Shown here piece after piece: positions 26,105-34,505 of a DNA stretch of 64,000 nt; the stretch's first letter is position 1, and each line of letters opens with the position of its first letter. The translations under genes and the position numbers were made by a program. Origin of the DNA: Planobispora rosea. GTDB taxonomy: Bacteria > Actinomycetota > Actinomycetes > Streptosporangiales > Streptosporangiaceae. The stretch lies in the NCBI RefSeq assembly GCF_014648175.1, contig NZ_BMQP01000006.1, positions 62,001 through 126,000 on the forward strand, read 5' to 3'. Under the pieces are notes generated by a model that saw only the letters and a list, made by a program, of their open reading frames with translations, was not told the origin of the DNA and did not search any database.

Positions 26105-26142
26105 CGGCTCCGAACAAGGCTTCGGACCCTTGTGCCGAGCCG
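26105..26142. terminator. Imperfect terminator hairpin
   Basis: Arms CGGCTCCGAACAAGG and CCTTGTGCCGAGCCG pair at 13 of 15 positions around an 8-nt loop, 25 nt after the stop of the membrane-anchored DGNHR protein. It may also mark the right edge of the lower-GC island. Confidence 0.5.
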
Positions 26143-26259
26143 ATCCTCATCTGGCCTAATCGGGGAAGCCCGAAGCTAGGGTGGGTCGTGGTGCGCAGTC
26201 GGTGGCGTGCCGGCCGTGTGGGGATCCGCCCACGGCTCAGAGTCTCCGGAGGGATGGCC

Positions 26260-27033
26260 ATGGGTGAGTTCGTGCGAGTCGAGACGGCCGACGGGGTGGC
26301 GACGATCAGGCTCGACCGGCCGAAGATGAACGCGCTCAACGGGCAGGTCCAGCGGGAGATCGGCGAGTGCGCCCGGCAGGTGGACGCCGATCCGGAGGTC
26401 TCCGCCGTGGTGGTCTACGGCGGCGAGCGGGTCTTCGCGGCGGGCGCCGACATCAAGGAGATGGCCGACATGTCCTATGCCGACATGGCGGCGCACTCCA
26501 CGGTGCTGCAGGACTGCTTCACCGCCGTCGCCCGGATCGGCAAGCCGGTCGTCGCGGCGGTCACCGGGTACGCGCTCGGCGGCGGGTGCGAGCTGGCGCT
26601 GTGCGCCGACATCCGGATCGCGGGCGAGTCGGCCAAGCTCGGCCAGCCGGAGATCCTGCTCGGCATCATCCCGGGTGCGGGCGGCACCCAGCGGCTGTCC
26701 CGGCTGGTCGGCCCGGCCAGGGCCAAGGACCTCATCTTCACCGGCCGCCACGTGACCGCCGCCGAGGCGCTGGCGATCGGGCTGGTCGACCGGGTGGTCC
26801 CCGACGCCGACGTCTACGCCGAGGCCCTCGCCTACGCGGCGAAGTTCGTCGGCGGCCCGGCGGTGGCCCTGCGCGCCGCAAAGCAGGCGATCGACCACGG
26901 CCTGGAGACGGACCTGGACACCGGCCTGGAGATCGAGCGCCTGGCCTTCTCCGGGCTGTTCGCCACGGACGACGCCAAGATCGGTATGCGTGCCTTCGCG
27001 GAGAAGACCCAGGCGAAGTTCACCGGCCGCTGA
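26260..27033 (+). CDS. Enoyl-CoA hydratase/isomerase family protein
   Basis: 257 residues of the crotonase fold. Landmarks are FAAGADIKEMADM (oxyanion-hole region), ALGGGCELALCADIRIAG with the first catalytic Glu region, and QPEILLGIIPGAGGTQRLSRLVG with the second catalytic Glu; both glutamates expected of a true hydratase are present. ATG 26260 is chosen for its GGAGGG at 6 nt. It hydrates trans-2-enoyl-CoA in fatty-acid beta-oxidation. Stands alone; etfBA, which takes electrons from acyl-CoA dehydrogenases, is 12 kb away. Confidence 0.9.
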   Translation: MGEFVRVETADGVATIRLDRPKMNALNGQVQREIGECARQVDADPEVSAVVVYGGERVFAAGADIKEMADMSYADMAAHSTVLQDCFTAVARIGKPVVAAVTGYALGGGCELALCADIRIAGESAKLGQPEILLGIIPGAGGTQRLSRLVGPARAKDLIFTGRHVTAAEALAIGLVDRVVPDADVYAEALAYAAKFVGGPAVALRAAKQAIDHGLETDLDTGLEIERLAFSGLFATDDAKIGMRAFAEKTQAKFTGR

Positions 27034-27082
27034 TGGTTGATATGTCCTGGTAGATCAAGCTTTACCGGTATCGTGCCTGATT

Positions 27083-27457
27083 ATGGTGCGGTTGGTGAAG
27101 CGTGCTCTGATTCCGGCACGCCTGCGGCGGCTGGTCCGCGGGTGGTTCGACTCCCGGTACATCTCCCGGGCCGACCATCGCCAGGACATCAGGGACGCCC
27201 TCTGGGAGGTCCAGACGCTCCGCCGCGAGGTCACCGCGCTCGGCGCGGAGGTCGAGCGGCTCCGCGCGAGGGTCGGCGGGAGCGGGGGCCGGGCCGGTCA
27301 GGACGGGACCGGGGTCCGGGTCACCCCGGACCAGGTGCGCCGGTGGGACGACGCCCACCGGCTGGCGCAGGAGACCGCGGTCGCGATGGACCGCGTGCTC
27401 CAGAACGAGGTGCTGCTCTGGCAGGCTGTGGACCGCCTGCCCGAGGACGCGACGTGA
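27083..27457 (+). CDS. Small basic coiled-coil protein, function unknown
   Basis: 124 residues. A very basic N-terminus (MVRLVKRALIPARLRRLVRGW) is followed by a heptad-rich region (~35-65, LWEVQTLRREVTALGAEVERLRARV) predicted to form a coiled coil. The C-terminal half (QVRRWDDAHRLAQETAVAMDRVLQNEV) looks helical. Its TGA overlaps the GTG of the PP-loop gene, so the two are co-translated and probably work together. No confident family. Confidence 0.6.
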   Translation: MVRLVKRALIPARLRRLVRGWFDSRYISRADHRQDIRDALWEVQTLRREVTALGAEVERLRARVGGSGGRAGQDGTGVRVTPDQVRRWDDAHRLAQETAVAMDRVLQNEVLLWQAVDRLPEDAT

Positions 27458-28779
27458 GGGTCTTCTGGACGGCCGACAGCGGTGACCTGGGCAGCGGCCG
27501 GAGCGGTGACAGGGATGGTGACAGGGATGGTGGCCGGAGCACCGTCTGGCACTGCGTCTTCCGGCTGGACGCCGAGGACGCCATCACCGGGTTCTGCACC
27601 GACGGCCAGGCCCTGAAGCTGGCCACGAACACGTTCCGGGTGGAGTTGCCGGGCGCGCCGTACGAGATCCACCCGGACCTGCTCGCGCTCGCCGCGTGGA
27701 CCGTCGTCGCGCCGTGGACGCGGCGGCGGATCGTCTTCGACCGGCCCGTCTCCGCGGAGCTGGCCGGGGCGATCGAGGAGGGCTGGGGGATCGGGGCCGG
27801 GCCGGTCGGCTGCTCCCCCCGCGCGGGGAGCGGCCTGGCGATCTCCTACAGCGGCGGGGCGGACTCCGCCGCGGTGGCGGCGGTCCTGCCCGACGCGCCG
27901 TTCGTGCACTTCCAGCGGGTCTCCCACCCGCGCGTGCCCAACCGCTGGACCCACTACCGCTCCGACGTGCTGGCCAGGCTCGCCGCGGAGACCGGTCGGG
28001 AGCTCACGGTCGCCCGCTCCGATCTGGAGTTCACCCTGGCCGAGCCCCGGCCGGGCTACCCCGAGCACCACGCGGTGGCCGCCGGGGCGCTGCTGCTGGC
28101 CGACGAGCTGGACCTGGGCGGCCTGGCCCTCGGTTACGAGATGGGTTCGCGCTGGCTGGGGGGCGGACGCTACCTGCACAGGTACACCCCCGACAATCCG
28201 ATGTGGGCGCCGCACGGCGCCTGGGGACAGGCGTTCGCCGCGGCGGGCGTGCCGCTGGTCCTCCCGGTCGGCGGGGTGAGCGAGGCCGTCACGATGCGCC
28301 TGGCGCTCGGCTCCGATCTCAAGGACCAGGTCCGCTGGTGCCTGCGCGGGGTCGACGGTCCCTGCGGGACGTGCGGCAAGTGCCTGTACAAGGAGCTCAT
28401 CCACGCCGCCATCGAGCGCCGTCCGCTGCGCACCACGATCACCCCCGAACGCGGGGTCGCGCGCAGGTGGCAGCAGCCCCCGCCGTACGGCGGGCAGGAG
28501 ATGATCGAGTACGGCTGCGCCTGGGTCCCCGGCATCGAGGACACGGTCTTCGGCAGGGCTGCCGCGTTCCTGAACGCCACCGAGGAGTCGACCGCGTGGC
28601 TGGAGCGCTGCTACCCGCCGGCGGTCGAGGAGATCCCCGAGCCCTGGCGTGAGCGGATCCGCGATTTCATGGCCGCGGAGGTGGGGTTCATGAGCGACGA
28701 TGAGGCGCGTCGCGTCGAGACCTGGGGGATCGGGACGCCGGGGACGATCCTGGAGACGACGCCGGAGACGTCATCGTGA
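27454..28779 (+). CDS. PP-loop ATP pyrophosphatase-like protein with Cys cluster
   Basis: 441 residues. SYSGGADSAAV (SGGADS at 133-138) is a PP-loop, the AMP-forming motif of amide ligases and thiolases. Near the C-terminal third, GPCGTCGKCLYK (C304, C307, C310) and C296 form a likely metal or iron-sulfur site, as in adenylating sulfur-transfer or amide-forming enzymes. The N-terminus contains a short Asp/Gly/Arg repeat (GDRDGDRDGG). Overlaps the coiled-coil gene by 4 nt and leads into dppA through a mini-ORF ladder. It likely adenylates a substrate; which one is unknown (similar actinomycete proteins are, I believe, DUF6395). Confidence 0.6.
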   Translation: MRVFWTADSGDLGSGRSGDRDGDRDGGRSTVWHCVFRLDAEDAITGFCTDGQALKLATNTFRVELPGAPYEIHPDLLALAAWTVVAPWTRRRIVFDRPVSAELAGAIEEGWGIGAGPVGCSPRAGSGLAISYSGGADSAAVAAVLPDAPFVHFQRVSHPRVPNRWTHYRSDVLARLAAETGRELTVARSDLEFTLAEPRPGYPEHHAVAAGALLLADELDLGGLALGYEMGSRWLGGGRYLHRYTPDNPMWAPHGAWGQAFAAAGVPLVLPVGGVSEAVTMRLALGSDLKDQVRWCLRGVDGPCGTCGKCLYKELIHAAIERRPLRTTITPERGVARRWQQPPPYGGQEMIEYGCAWVPGIEDTVFGRAAAFLNATEESTAWLERCYPPAVEEIPEPWRERIRDFMAAEVGFMSDDEARRVETWGIGTPGTILETTPETSS

Positions 28780-28854
28780 AGGCTGCCGTGAGGTGCTGTC
28801 ATGAGGGTGCCGTCGTGAGGATGCTGTGAGGGTTCTGTGAGGGTGCTGCCGTGA
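28776..28854 (+). repeat. Degenerate start-codon repeats forming a mini-ORF ladder before dppA
   Basis: About eight copies of a 10-14 bp unit like gtgagggtgctgcc fill the gap. They make tiny ORFs chained by GTGA overlaps: GTG 28776 (overlapping the previous stop, 17 codons), GTG 28826 (MRVL), GTG 28837 (MRVLP), then GTG 28851, the dppA start. A nested ATG 28801 and GTG 28815 give the same pattern. The last unit's ribosome site (GAGGG) serves dppA. Confidence 0.8.
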
Positions 28855-29693
28855 AGGTGTACGTGTCGGTGGACATGGAGGGCGTCACCGGGCTGACCGA
28901 CCCCGAGGAGATGCACGCCGGGGGCCGGGGCTACGAGCGCGGCTGCGAGCTGATGACCGGGGACGCCAACGCGGTGATCCAGGGGGCCTTCGACGCCGGG
29001 GCCGGGGCGGTGCGGGTCAACGACGCCCACGGGTCCACCAAGAACCTCAGGATCGACCTGCTCGACGAGCGGGCCACGCTGATCCGGGGGCCGGGCAAGC
29101 CGCTGCGGATGGGACAGGGGCTGGACGGCACCTACGCCGCCGCGTGCTTCGCCGGGTACCACGCGCGGGCCGGGGTCCGGGACGGCGTGCTCAACCACAC
29201 CTGGATGGGCAAGGAGATCCAGAACGTCTACCTCAACGGTGAGATCTGCGGGGAGACCCGTCTGGTCGCGGCGTTCGCCGGGACGCTCGGCGTGCCGGTG
29301 GCGCTGGTGACCGGGGACGAGGCCGTCTGCGAGGAGGCGCGCGAGCTGCTCGGCGACGTCGAGACGGTCGCGGTGAAGAGGGGCATCGACCGGTTCTCCG
29401 CCGAGCTCATCCCGCCGTCGGTCGCCCACGCCCGCATCCGCGAGGCCGCCGCCCGCGCGCTCGGGCGGCTGGGGGAGCTGAGGCCGTACGCGGTCGAACC
29501 CCCCTTCACACTGGGCGTCGAGTGGAACTCCACCGCCATCGCCGCCGGGTGCGCGCTCATCCCGGGCGTGCGGGCCGTCGGTCCCCGCCACACGGAGTTC
29601 AGCACCGACGACTTCGGCCAGATCATGTCCCTGTTCGGCATCTTCGCCATGATCGGCGGCCAGGTCGCCTGCGGCAGCGGGATCTACGGCTGA
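28851..29693 (+). CDS. M55 family D-aminopeptidase (DppA-like)
   Basis: 280 residues of the zinc D-aminopeptidase family. Metal-site motifs are visible: SVDMEGVTG at the N-terminus (Asp8/Glu10), NDAHGS (~His) and CFAGYHARAG (~His); LNGEICGE supplies a downstream Glu. It removes D-amino acids from the N-terminus of small peptides, for example from recycled cell-wall peptides. GTG 28851 is the end of a ladder of short ORFs. The amine oxidase gene begins 2 nt after its stop, suggesting a joint catabolic pathway. Confidence 0.85.
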   Translation: MKVYVSVDMEGVTGLTDPEEMHAGGRGYERGCELMTGDANAVIQGAFDAGAGAVRVNDAHGSTKNLRIDLLDERATLIRGPGKPLRMGQGLDGTYAAACFAGYHARAGVRDGVLNHTWMGKEIQNVYLNGEICGETRLVAAFAGTLGVPVALVTGDEAVCEEARELLGDVETVAVKRGIDRFSAELIPPSVAHARIREAAARALGRLGELRPYAVEPPFTLGVEWNSTAIAAGCALIPGVRAVGPRHTEFSTDDFGQIMSLFGIFAMIGGQVACGSGIYG

Positions 29694-29695
29694 CG

Positions 29696-31330
29696 ATGGA
29701 GAAGACGGACGCGGGCGGGGAGAACGCCGGGGCCCCCGGGGCCTCCGGGACGGCCGAGCCGGCCCGGCGGGCCGGGACCGGGGGGATGACGCGGCGGGCG
29801 CTGCTGGTCGGCGTGGGCGCGGCCGGAGGCGCCGGGGCGATGTTCGCCGCCATGGGGGCGCTGGGGCTCGCCCCCGGCTCCCAGGAGAGGTCCTTCGCCC
29901 CGCCGCAGCGCTCCGACTTCACGCTGACCGGCCGGGGGGCGGCGAAGGTGGTGGTCCTGGGCGCCGGGGTCGCCGGGCTGACCTGTGCCTACGAGCTGGG
30001 CAAGGCCGGGTACGACTGCACGGTGCTGGAGGCGGCCGACCGGGTCGGCGGCAGGAACCTCACGCTCCGCGGCGGTGACCGGCTGCCCGAGATGGACGGG
30101 CAGACGCAGACGGCGGAGTTCGGGGAGGGCGTCTACTTCAACGCGGGCCCCGGGCGGATCGCGCCGTGGATGGTCACCATGGACTACTGCCGCGAGCTGG
30201 GCGTGCCCATCGAGACCTTCGTCAACAACAACGCCTCGGCGTACATCTATACGCAGGGCATGACCGCTCCGGTCCGCGCCCGCACCGCTCGCGCCGACAT
30301 GTACGGATATATCGCTGAATTGCTGGCCAAGGCCACCGACGCGGGCGCGCTGGACCGGGCGCTGACCGGGGACGACCGGGAGCGGCTGCTGGAGTTCCTG
30401 CGCCGCTTCGGCGACATCGGCCAGGGCTTCGCCTACCGCGGCTCGGACCGCCGCGGTTTCGCCGTCTACCCCGGCGCCGTCGCGGGAACGCCCCTGCCGG
30501 GGCCGTCCTCCCTGAGCGAGGTGCTCGCCGCGGGGACGGGCCGGGCGATCACCATGGACTTCGGCGTCGAGCAGGCCATGCCCATGTTCCAGCCGGTCGG
30601 CGGGATGGACGCGATCGTGACCGCGCTGGCCCGCGAGGTCGGGGAGGACCGGATCAGGACCGGCACCCGGGTCACCGAGATCAGGAACCTGCCCGACGGC
30701 GTCGAGATCTTCCACTCGGATGGCGTCACCCGCGCCGACTACTGCGTCGCCACGCTCCCCCCGCACCTGCTCGCCCGCCTGCGGCACAACCTCGGCGCCC
30801 CGGTCACCGCGGCCCTGCGCGAGCCCGTGGTGACCGCCGCGGGCAAGATGGGCCTGGAGTACGGCAGGCGCTGGTGGGAGATCGACGACCGCATCTACGG
30901 CGGCATCACCGAGACCGACCTGGACATCACCCACATCTGGTACCCCTCCTACGGCTACCACGGTGAGCGCGGCCTCGTGGTGGGCTACTACAACACCGGT
31001 ACGGAGGCGGAGATATACGGCGGCCTCTCGCACGCCGAGCGCCGCAACCGCGCGCTCACCCAGGGCAAGAAGATCCATGGTGAGAAGTACCGCACGGAGC
31101 TGCGGTCCAGCGTCTCCGTCGCCTGGCACCGCCAGCCGCACATCGAGGGCGGCTGGGCCCGCTTCCCCTTCTACGACGACGGCTTCGCGCTGCTGCAGAG
31201 CCCGGCCGGCCGGGTGTACTTCGCCGGGGACTGGCTCAGCCATCTGGTCGCCTGGCAGGCGGGCGCGATGGAGTCGGCCAGGAAGGCCGTCACCGGTCTC
31301 CACCAGCGTGTCGCGGGGGGAAGCTCGTAG
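29696..31330 (+). CDS. Tat-exported flavin amine oxidase (L-amino acid oxidase-like)
   Basis: 544 residues. A twin-arginine signal (TRRALLVGVGAAGGAGAMFAAMGAL) follows an unusually long, low-complexity n-region; ATG 29786 at MTRRALL is an alternative start. The FAD-binding motif VVVLGAGVAGLTCAYELGKAG and DRVGGRNLTLRGG are followed by the C-terminal FAD motif GRVYFAGDWLSHLVAWQAGAMESA. It oxidatively deaminates an amine or amino acid, producing H2O2, outside the membrane. Starts 2 nt after dppA, so it may oxidise amino acids freed by that peptidase. Exact substrate unknown. Confidence 0.82.
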   Translation: MEKTDAGGENAGAPGASGTAEPARRAGTGGMTRRALLVGVGAAGGAGAMFAAMGALGLAPGSQERSFAPPQRSDFTLTGRGAAKVVVLGAGVAGLTCAYELGKAGYDCTVLEAADRVGGRNLTLRGGDRLPEMDGQTQTAEFGEGVYFNAGPGRIAPWMVTMDYCRELGVPIETFVNNNASAYIYTQGMTAPVRARTARADMYGYIAELLAKATDAGALDRALTGDDRERLLEFLRRFGDIGQGFAYRGSDRRGFAVYPGAVAGTPLPGPSSLSEVLAAGTGRAITMDFGVEQAMPMFQPVGGMDAIVTALAREVGEDRIRTGTRVTEIRNLPDGVEIFHSDGVTRADYCVATLPPHLLARLRHNLGAPVTAALREPVVTAAGKMGLEYGRRWWEIDDRIYGGITETDLDITHIWYPSYGYHGERGLVVGYYNTGTEAEIYGGLSHAERRNRALTQGKKIHGEKYRTELRSSVSVAWHRQPHIEGGWARFPFYDDGFALLQSPAGRVYFAGDWLSHLVAWQAGAMESARKAVTGLHQRVAGGSS

Positions 31331-31491
31331 GGCGCGCCGGCGGCGTGGGACCCGCGGGACGCGCGGCCGCGCACCCCCCGGCAGCCCCGTAGGGTGGCCG
31401 GGACAGACGTTCTCCCCGCAGGGCTACCTCTCCGGCATGGAGGGGCGCCGCCGGGAGGGCTTTCCGGCGCAGGCGGTGTGAGGGGGCGGCG

Positions 31492-32022
31492 ATGGGCATC
31501 GGGACGCTGGGGTGGGCCGCGGCCGGGGAACGGCTGGACCTGCTGGCGGAGCCGGTGGCGCGGGCGGTGCGGGAGCTCGGCCCGGACGCCGGCGCCCAGG
31601 TGGCGGAGATCGATCCGGCGCTGGCGGACACGGCCGCCTTCTGCGAGCGGTACGGCGTGCGCCTGGACGAGTCGGCCAACTGCGTGATCGTGGCGGCGAG
31701 ACGGGGCGGGGAAGTCCGCTACGCGGCGTGCATGGTGCTCGCCACGACGCGCGCCGACGTCAACGGCGTGGTCCGGCGGCACCTCGACGCCCGGAAGATC
31801 TCGTTCGCGCCGCAGGAGGACGCGGTCAGGCTGACGGGGATGGAGTACGGCGGGATCACGCCCCTGGGACTGCCCGAGGGGTGGCCGGTCCTGGTGGACG
31901 AGGCGGTGGCGGCTCACCCGGGAGTCGTCATCGGCAGTGGTGTTCGTCACTCGAAGCTCGCCCTCGCGGGTGCGGCGCTGGCGGGCCTGAAGAGCGCGGA
32001 GGTGCTCCGCCTGGCAAACTGA
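31492..32022 (+). CDS. YbaK/EbsC aminoacyl-tRNA deacylase family protein
   Basis: 176 residues of the YbaK/prolyl-tRNA-editing fold, which hydrolyses mischarged aminoacyl-tRNAs. Family features are CVIVAARRG, the RADVNGVVRRHLDARKISFAP helix, LTGMEYGGITPLGLP and the C-terminal SGVRHSKLALAGAAL. ATG 31492 is preceded by GAGGGGG. Single gene with 161 bp upstream in which I see nothing specific. Confidence 0.88.
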   Translation: MGIGTLGWAAAGERLDLLAEPVARAVRELGPDAGAQVAEIDPALADTAAFCERYGVRLDESANCVIVAARRGGEVRYAACMVLATTRADVNGVVRRHLDARKISFAPQEDAVRLTGMEYGGITPLGLPEGWPVLVDEAVAAHPGVVIGSGVRHSKLALAGAALAGLKSAEVLRLAN

Positions 32023-32153
32023 CGCCGAAATGAGATTGCCTGTTACCCGCCCGTGGGAAACCGTTGAGGCATAGCAGACGTTACTTGTACGGGGAATGTG
32101 GCCTGATGGTTCATCTCATAGGCGGGGTTTAAGCCGGTATGGTGCTTCATGCC

Positions 32154-34505
32154 ATGAATCAGGACGACCGACTGGGGCCATACCGACTGCTGAGGCGGCT
32201 CGGTGAGGGTGGCATGGGCGTGGTCCATCTCGCCGTCGATCCGCAGGGGCGGCAGGTCGCGGTGAAGGTTCTGCGCGCGGAGGTGGCGGGGGACGACGTC
32301 GCGCGCCGCAGGCTCTCACGCGAGGTCGAGACCATGCGGAGGGTGCGCAGCGAGCACATCGCCGAGGTGCTCGACGCCGACGTGACCGGCCACCGGCCCT
32401 ACATCGTCACCCGGTACGTCCCGGGCCGGCCGCTGGACGAGGTCGTCAAGCAGGACGGCCCGCTCGATCTGCCCGCGCTGCTCAAGGTCGCCAGGGGAGT
32501 GGCCGCGGCGCTGGCCTCCGTGCACTCCGTCGGGGTGATCCACCGCGACCTCAAGCCCGGCAACGTGCTCATCCTGGACGGCGAGCCCGTCCTCATCGAC
32601 TTCGGCATCGCGCAGGCCGTGGACGCCACCCGGCTGACCCAGACGGGCATGTTCATCGGCACGCCGGGATACCTCGCCCCGGAGATCATCGAGGGCCACG
32701 AGGCGGGCCCCGAGGTGGACGTGCACGCCTGGGCGGGCACGCTGGTCTTCGCCGCCACCGGCGAGCCGCCGTTCGGCAAGGGCACGCTGGAGATGATCTT
32801 CTACAACATCACCGCGGGCAAGGCGAACGTGGCCGGCGCCCCCCGGGAGCTCCAGCCGGTGCTGCGCGCCGCCCTCCACCGCGACCCCGCCAGGCGGCCC
32901 TCGGCCGCCGAGCTGGTCGACCAGGTGACGCGCCTGATGCCGCAGGCGAGCCGGCCGAACCGGCACCGTCCTCCGGACGAGATCACCACCGTCCCGCGCT
33001 TCGACGACTCCGCCTCCGGCGGTTTCCCCGGCTCGCGCGGCCCGGCGGGGTCCGGCGTGCGGACGGGGCCGGGCGTCTCCGGTCCTCCGGCGGCGGGACC
33101 CGCCACGGGATCGCTCCTCCCCCCGGACCCGGGAGAGGTGGCGACGCCGGTGGCGTCACGCCCGGGGACGAACCCCGCGGCCCCCTGGCCTCCGGCCCCC
33201 TCGCTCCCGCCGCGCGAGTACGTCTCGCTGCTCGGCGAGCAGCAGCCGCCGGCCGACAACTGGCCCACCCGTCGGGTGACGGCCGAGGAGCTGCGCCAGG
33301 TGGCGGCCGAGCAGGGCCGGGAGAACCCCCGGGGTTCGCAGGCCCAGCCGGCCTCGCACGAGCTGCCCACCGGAATGCTCGAACCGGAGGACATCCCCAC
33401 CGGCAGAGTCCGCGACCGGGGCACCGCTCCGGGCCAGAGCGGTCAGGCCGGGACCGGTCACGACCAGTCCGGGCGGGGCCGGACCGCGCAGGGCGGCCAC
33501 GGGGTGACCGGGGAGCTCGGAGCCACCTCCCCGGTGGCCGACGGGGACATCCCGACCCAGCGGGTCCGCCCTCACGAGCTGCCGGAGTACATGCGCGGAC
33601 GCATGCCGTCCCCGCAGCAGTCCTCACCCCAGGCGGGGCGCTCCGTCGCGCACCCCCAGGGGCCCGGTCAGCAGGGGCGGCAGGTTCACGGACAGCAGGT
33701 TCACGGACAGCAGGTTCACGGGCAGCAGGTTCACGGGCAGCAGGTTCACGGACGGCCACAGGGGCTCTTCGAGCAGCAGGCGCCGTCCGCGCGGCACTCC
33801 GCGGCGCACGCCCCGCAGCCGCCCGCCTACCAGCCGCCTCCCTACCAGCCGCCGGCCCCCGGACCGGTCCACCCGGGCCTGCGGCCCGGCCAGCCGCCGC
33901 AGCAGTTCGCGGCGCACACCGCGGCGAGCCTGCTGCTGCTCGCCATCGTGACGATCGCCGCCGTCGTCGCCCCCGTGCTCGTCGCGGCCGTGATCGTGCC
34001 GATCGCGATCCTGCTGCGCGCCGCCGACATCGCCCAGCCGCAGCTGAGCGGCCGCCGGGGGACCGCCCCGGCGGCGGCCGACGCGTTCCGGGTGTTCTCC
34101 CACCCGGGCGCGCTCCTGAAGTCGATCGGGGTCACCGTCGCGCTGGTGCCGTACGGGCTCATCCTCGGCCTGCCGGTGACGCTGCTGCTGGCGGTGCTGG
34201 TACCGGCGATGCCGGAGGTGAACACGCTCGCCTGGGGGACGGCGGTCGCGCTGTGGACGATCTGCGCCGGTCCGGGCGTGGAAGCACCCGGGCGGCAGAT
34301 GCGACGTAGTCTGGCATCACTGCTTCCCTCACGGGGCGCGGCCGCGGGAACGGCCGCGGCACTGGGGGTCGTGGTCGTGCTGATGGTCTTCCTCGCTGTG
34401 GGCACCGTGGGTGACCGGGCGCGGGAGGCGACGTGGGCACCGGTCGACGTCCGGATCGGGACGGTGGTGGACGAACTGCAGCAACTACGGAAGCGGGCGC
34501 AATGA
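32154..34505 (+). CDS. Ser/Thr protein kinase with Gln/Pro-rich linker and membrane domain (kinase 1)
   Basis: About 783 residues. The kinase domain (~1-265) is complete: Gly loop LGEGGMGVV, Lys38, HRDLKPGN (D132), DFG (D149), APE. A long disordered Pro/Gly/Gln linker follows, containing GQQVHG repeats. Residues ~590-755 hold about four membrane segments instead of the usual PASTA or other sensor domain. ATG 32154 opens at the conserved DDRLGPYRL; ATG 32139 is an alternative. Its TGA overlaps the ATG of kinase 2. The signal it senses is unknown; the membrane bundle is the likely sensor. Confidence 0.85.
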   Translation: MNQDDRLGPYRLLRRLGEGGMGVVHLAVDPQGRQVAVKVLRAEVAGDDVARRRLSREVETMRRVRSEHIAEVLDADVTGHRPYIVTRYVPGRPLDEVVKQDGPLDLPALLKVARGVAAALASVHSVGVIHRDLKPGNVLILDGEPVLIDFGIAQAVDATRLTQTGMFIGTPGYLAPEIIEGHEAGPEVDVHAWAGTLVFAATGEPPFGKGTLEMIFYNITAGKANVAGAPRELQPVLRAALHRDPARRPSAAELVDQVTRLMPQASRPNRHRPPDEITTVPRFDDSASGGFPGSRGPAGSGVRTGPGVSGPPAAGPATGSLLPPDPGEVATPVASRPGTNPAAPWPPAPSLPPREYVSLLGEQQPPADNWPTRRVTAEELRQVAAEQGRENPRGSQAQPASHELPTGMLEPEDIPTGRVRDRGTAPGQSGQAGTGHDQSGRGRTAQGGHGVTGELGATSPVADGDIPTQRVRPHELPEYMRGRMPSPQQSSPQAGRSVAHPQGPGQQGRQVHGQQVHGQQVHGQQVHGQQVHGRPQGLFEQQAPSARHSAAHAPQPPAYQPPPYQPPAPGPVHPGLRPGQPPQQFAAHTAASLLLLAIVTIAAVVAPVLVAAVIVPIAILLRAADIAQPQLSGRRGTAPAAADAFRVFSHPGALLKSIGVTVALVPYGLILGLPVTLLLAVLVPAMPEVNTLAWGTAVALWTICAGPGVEAPGRQMRRSLASLLPSRGAAAGTAAALGVVVVLMVFLAVGTVGDRAREATWAPVDVRIGTVVDELQQLRKRAQ
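33681..33755 (+). repeat. Five 15-bp tandem repeats in kinase 1
   Basis: Units caggttcacggacag / caggttcacgggcag repeat five times and encode (QVHGQ)n in the linker between the kinase and membrane domains. Near identity of the units suggests recent, probably variable copy number. Confidence 0.9.

Noticed and set aside
33681-33755. Tandem repeats considered as a CRISPR array
   Set aside because: Units are contiguous with no spacers and lie in frame within a kinase gene; the same holds for 37563-37838.
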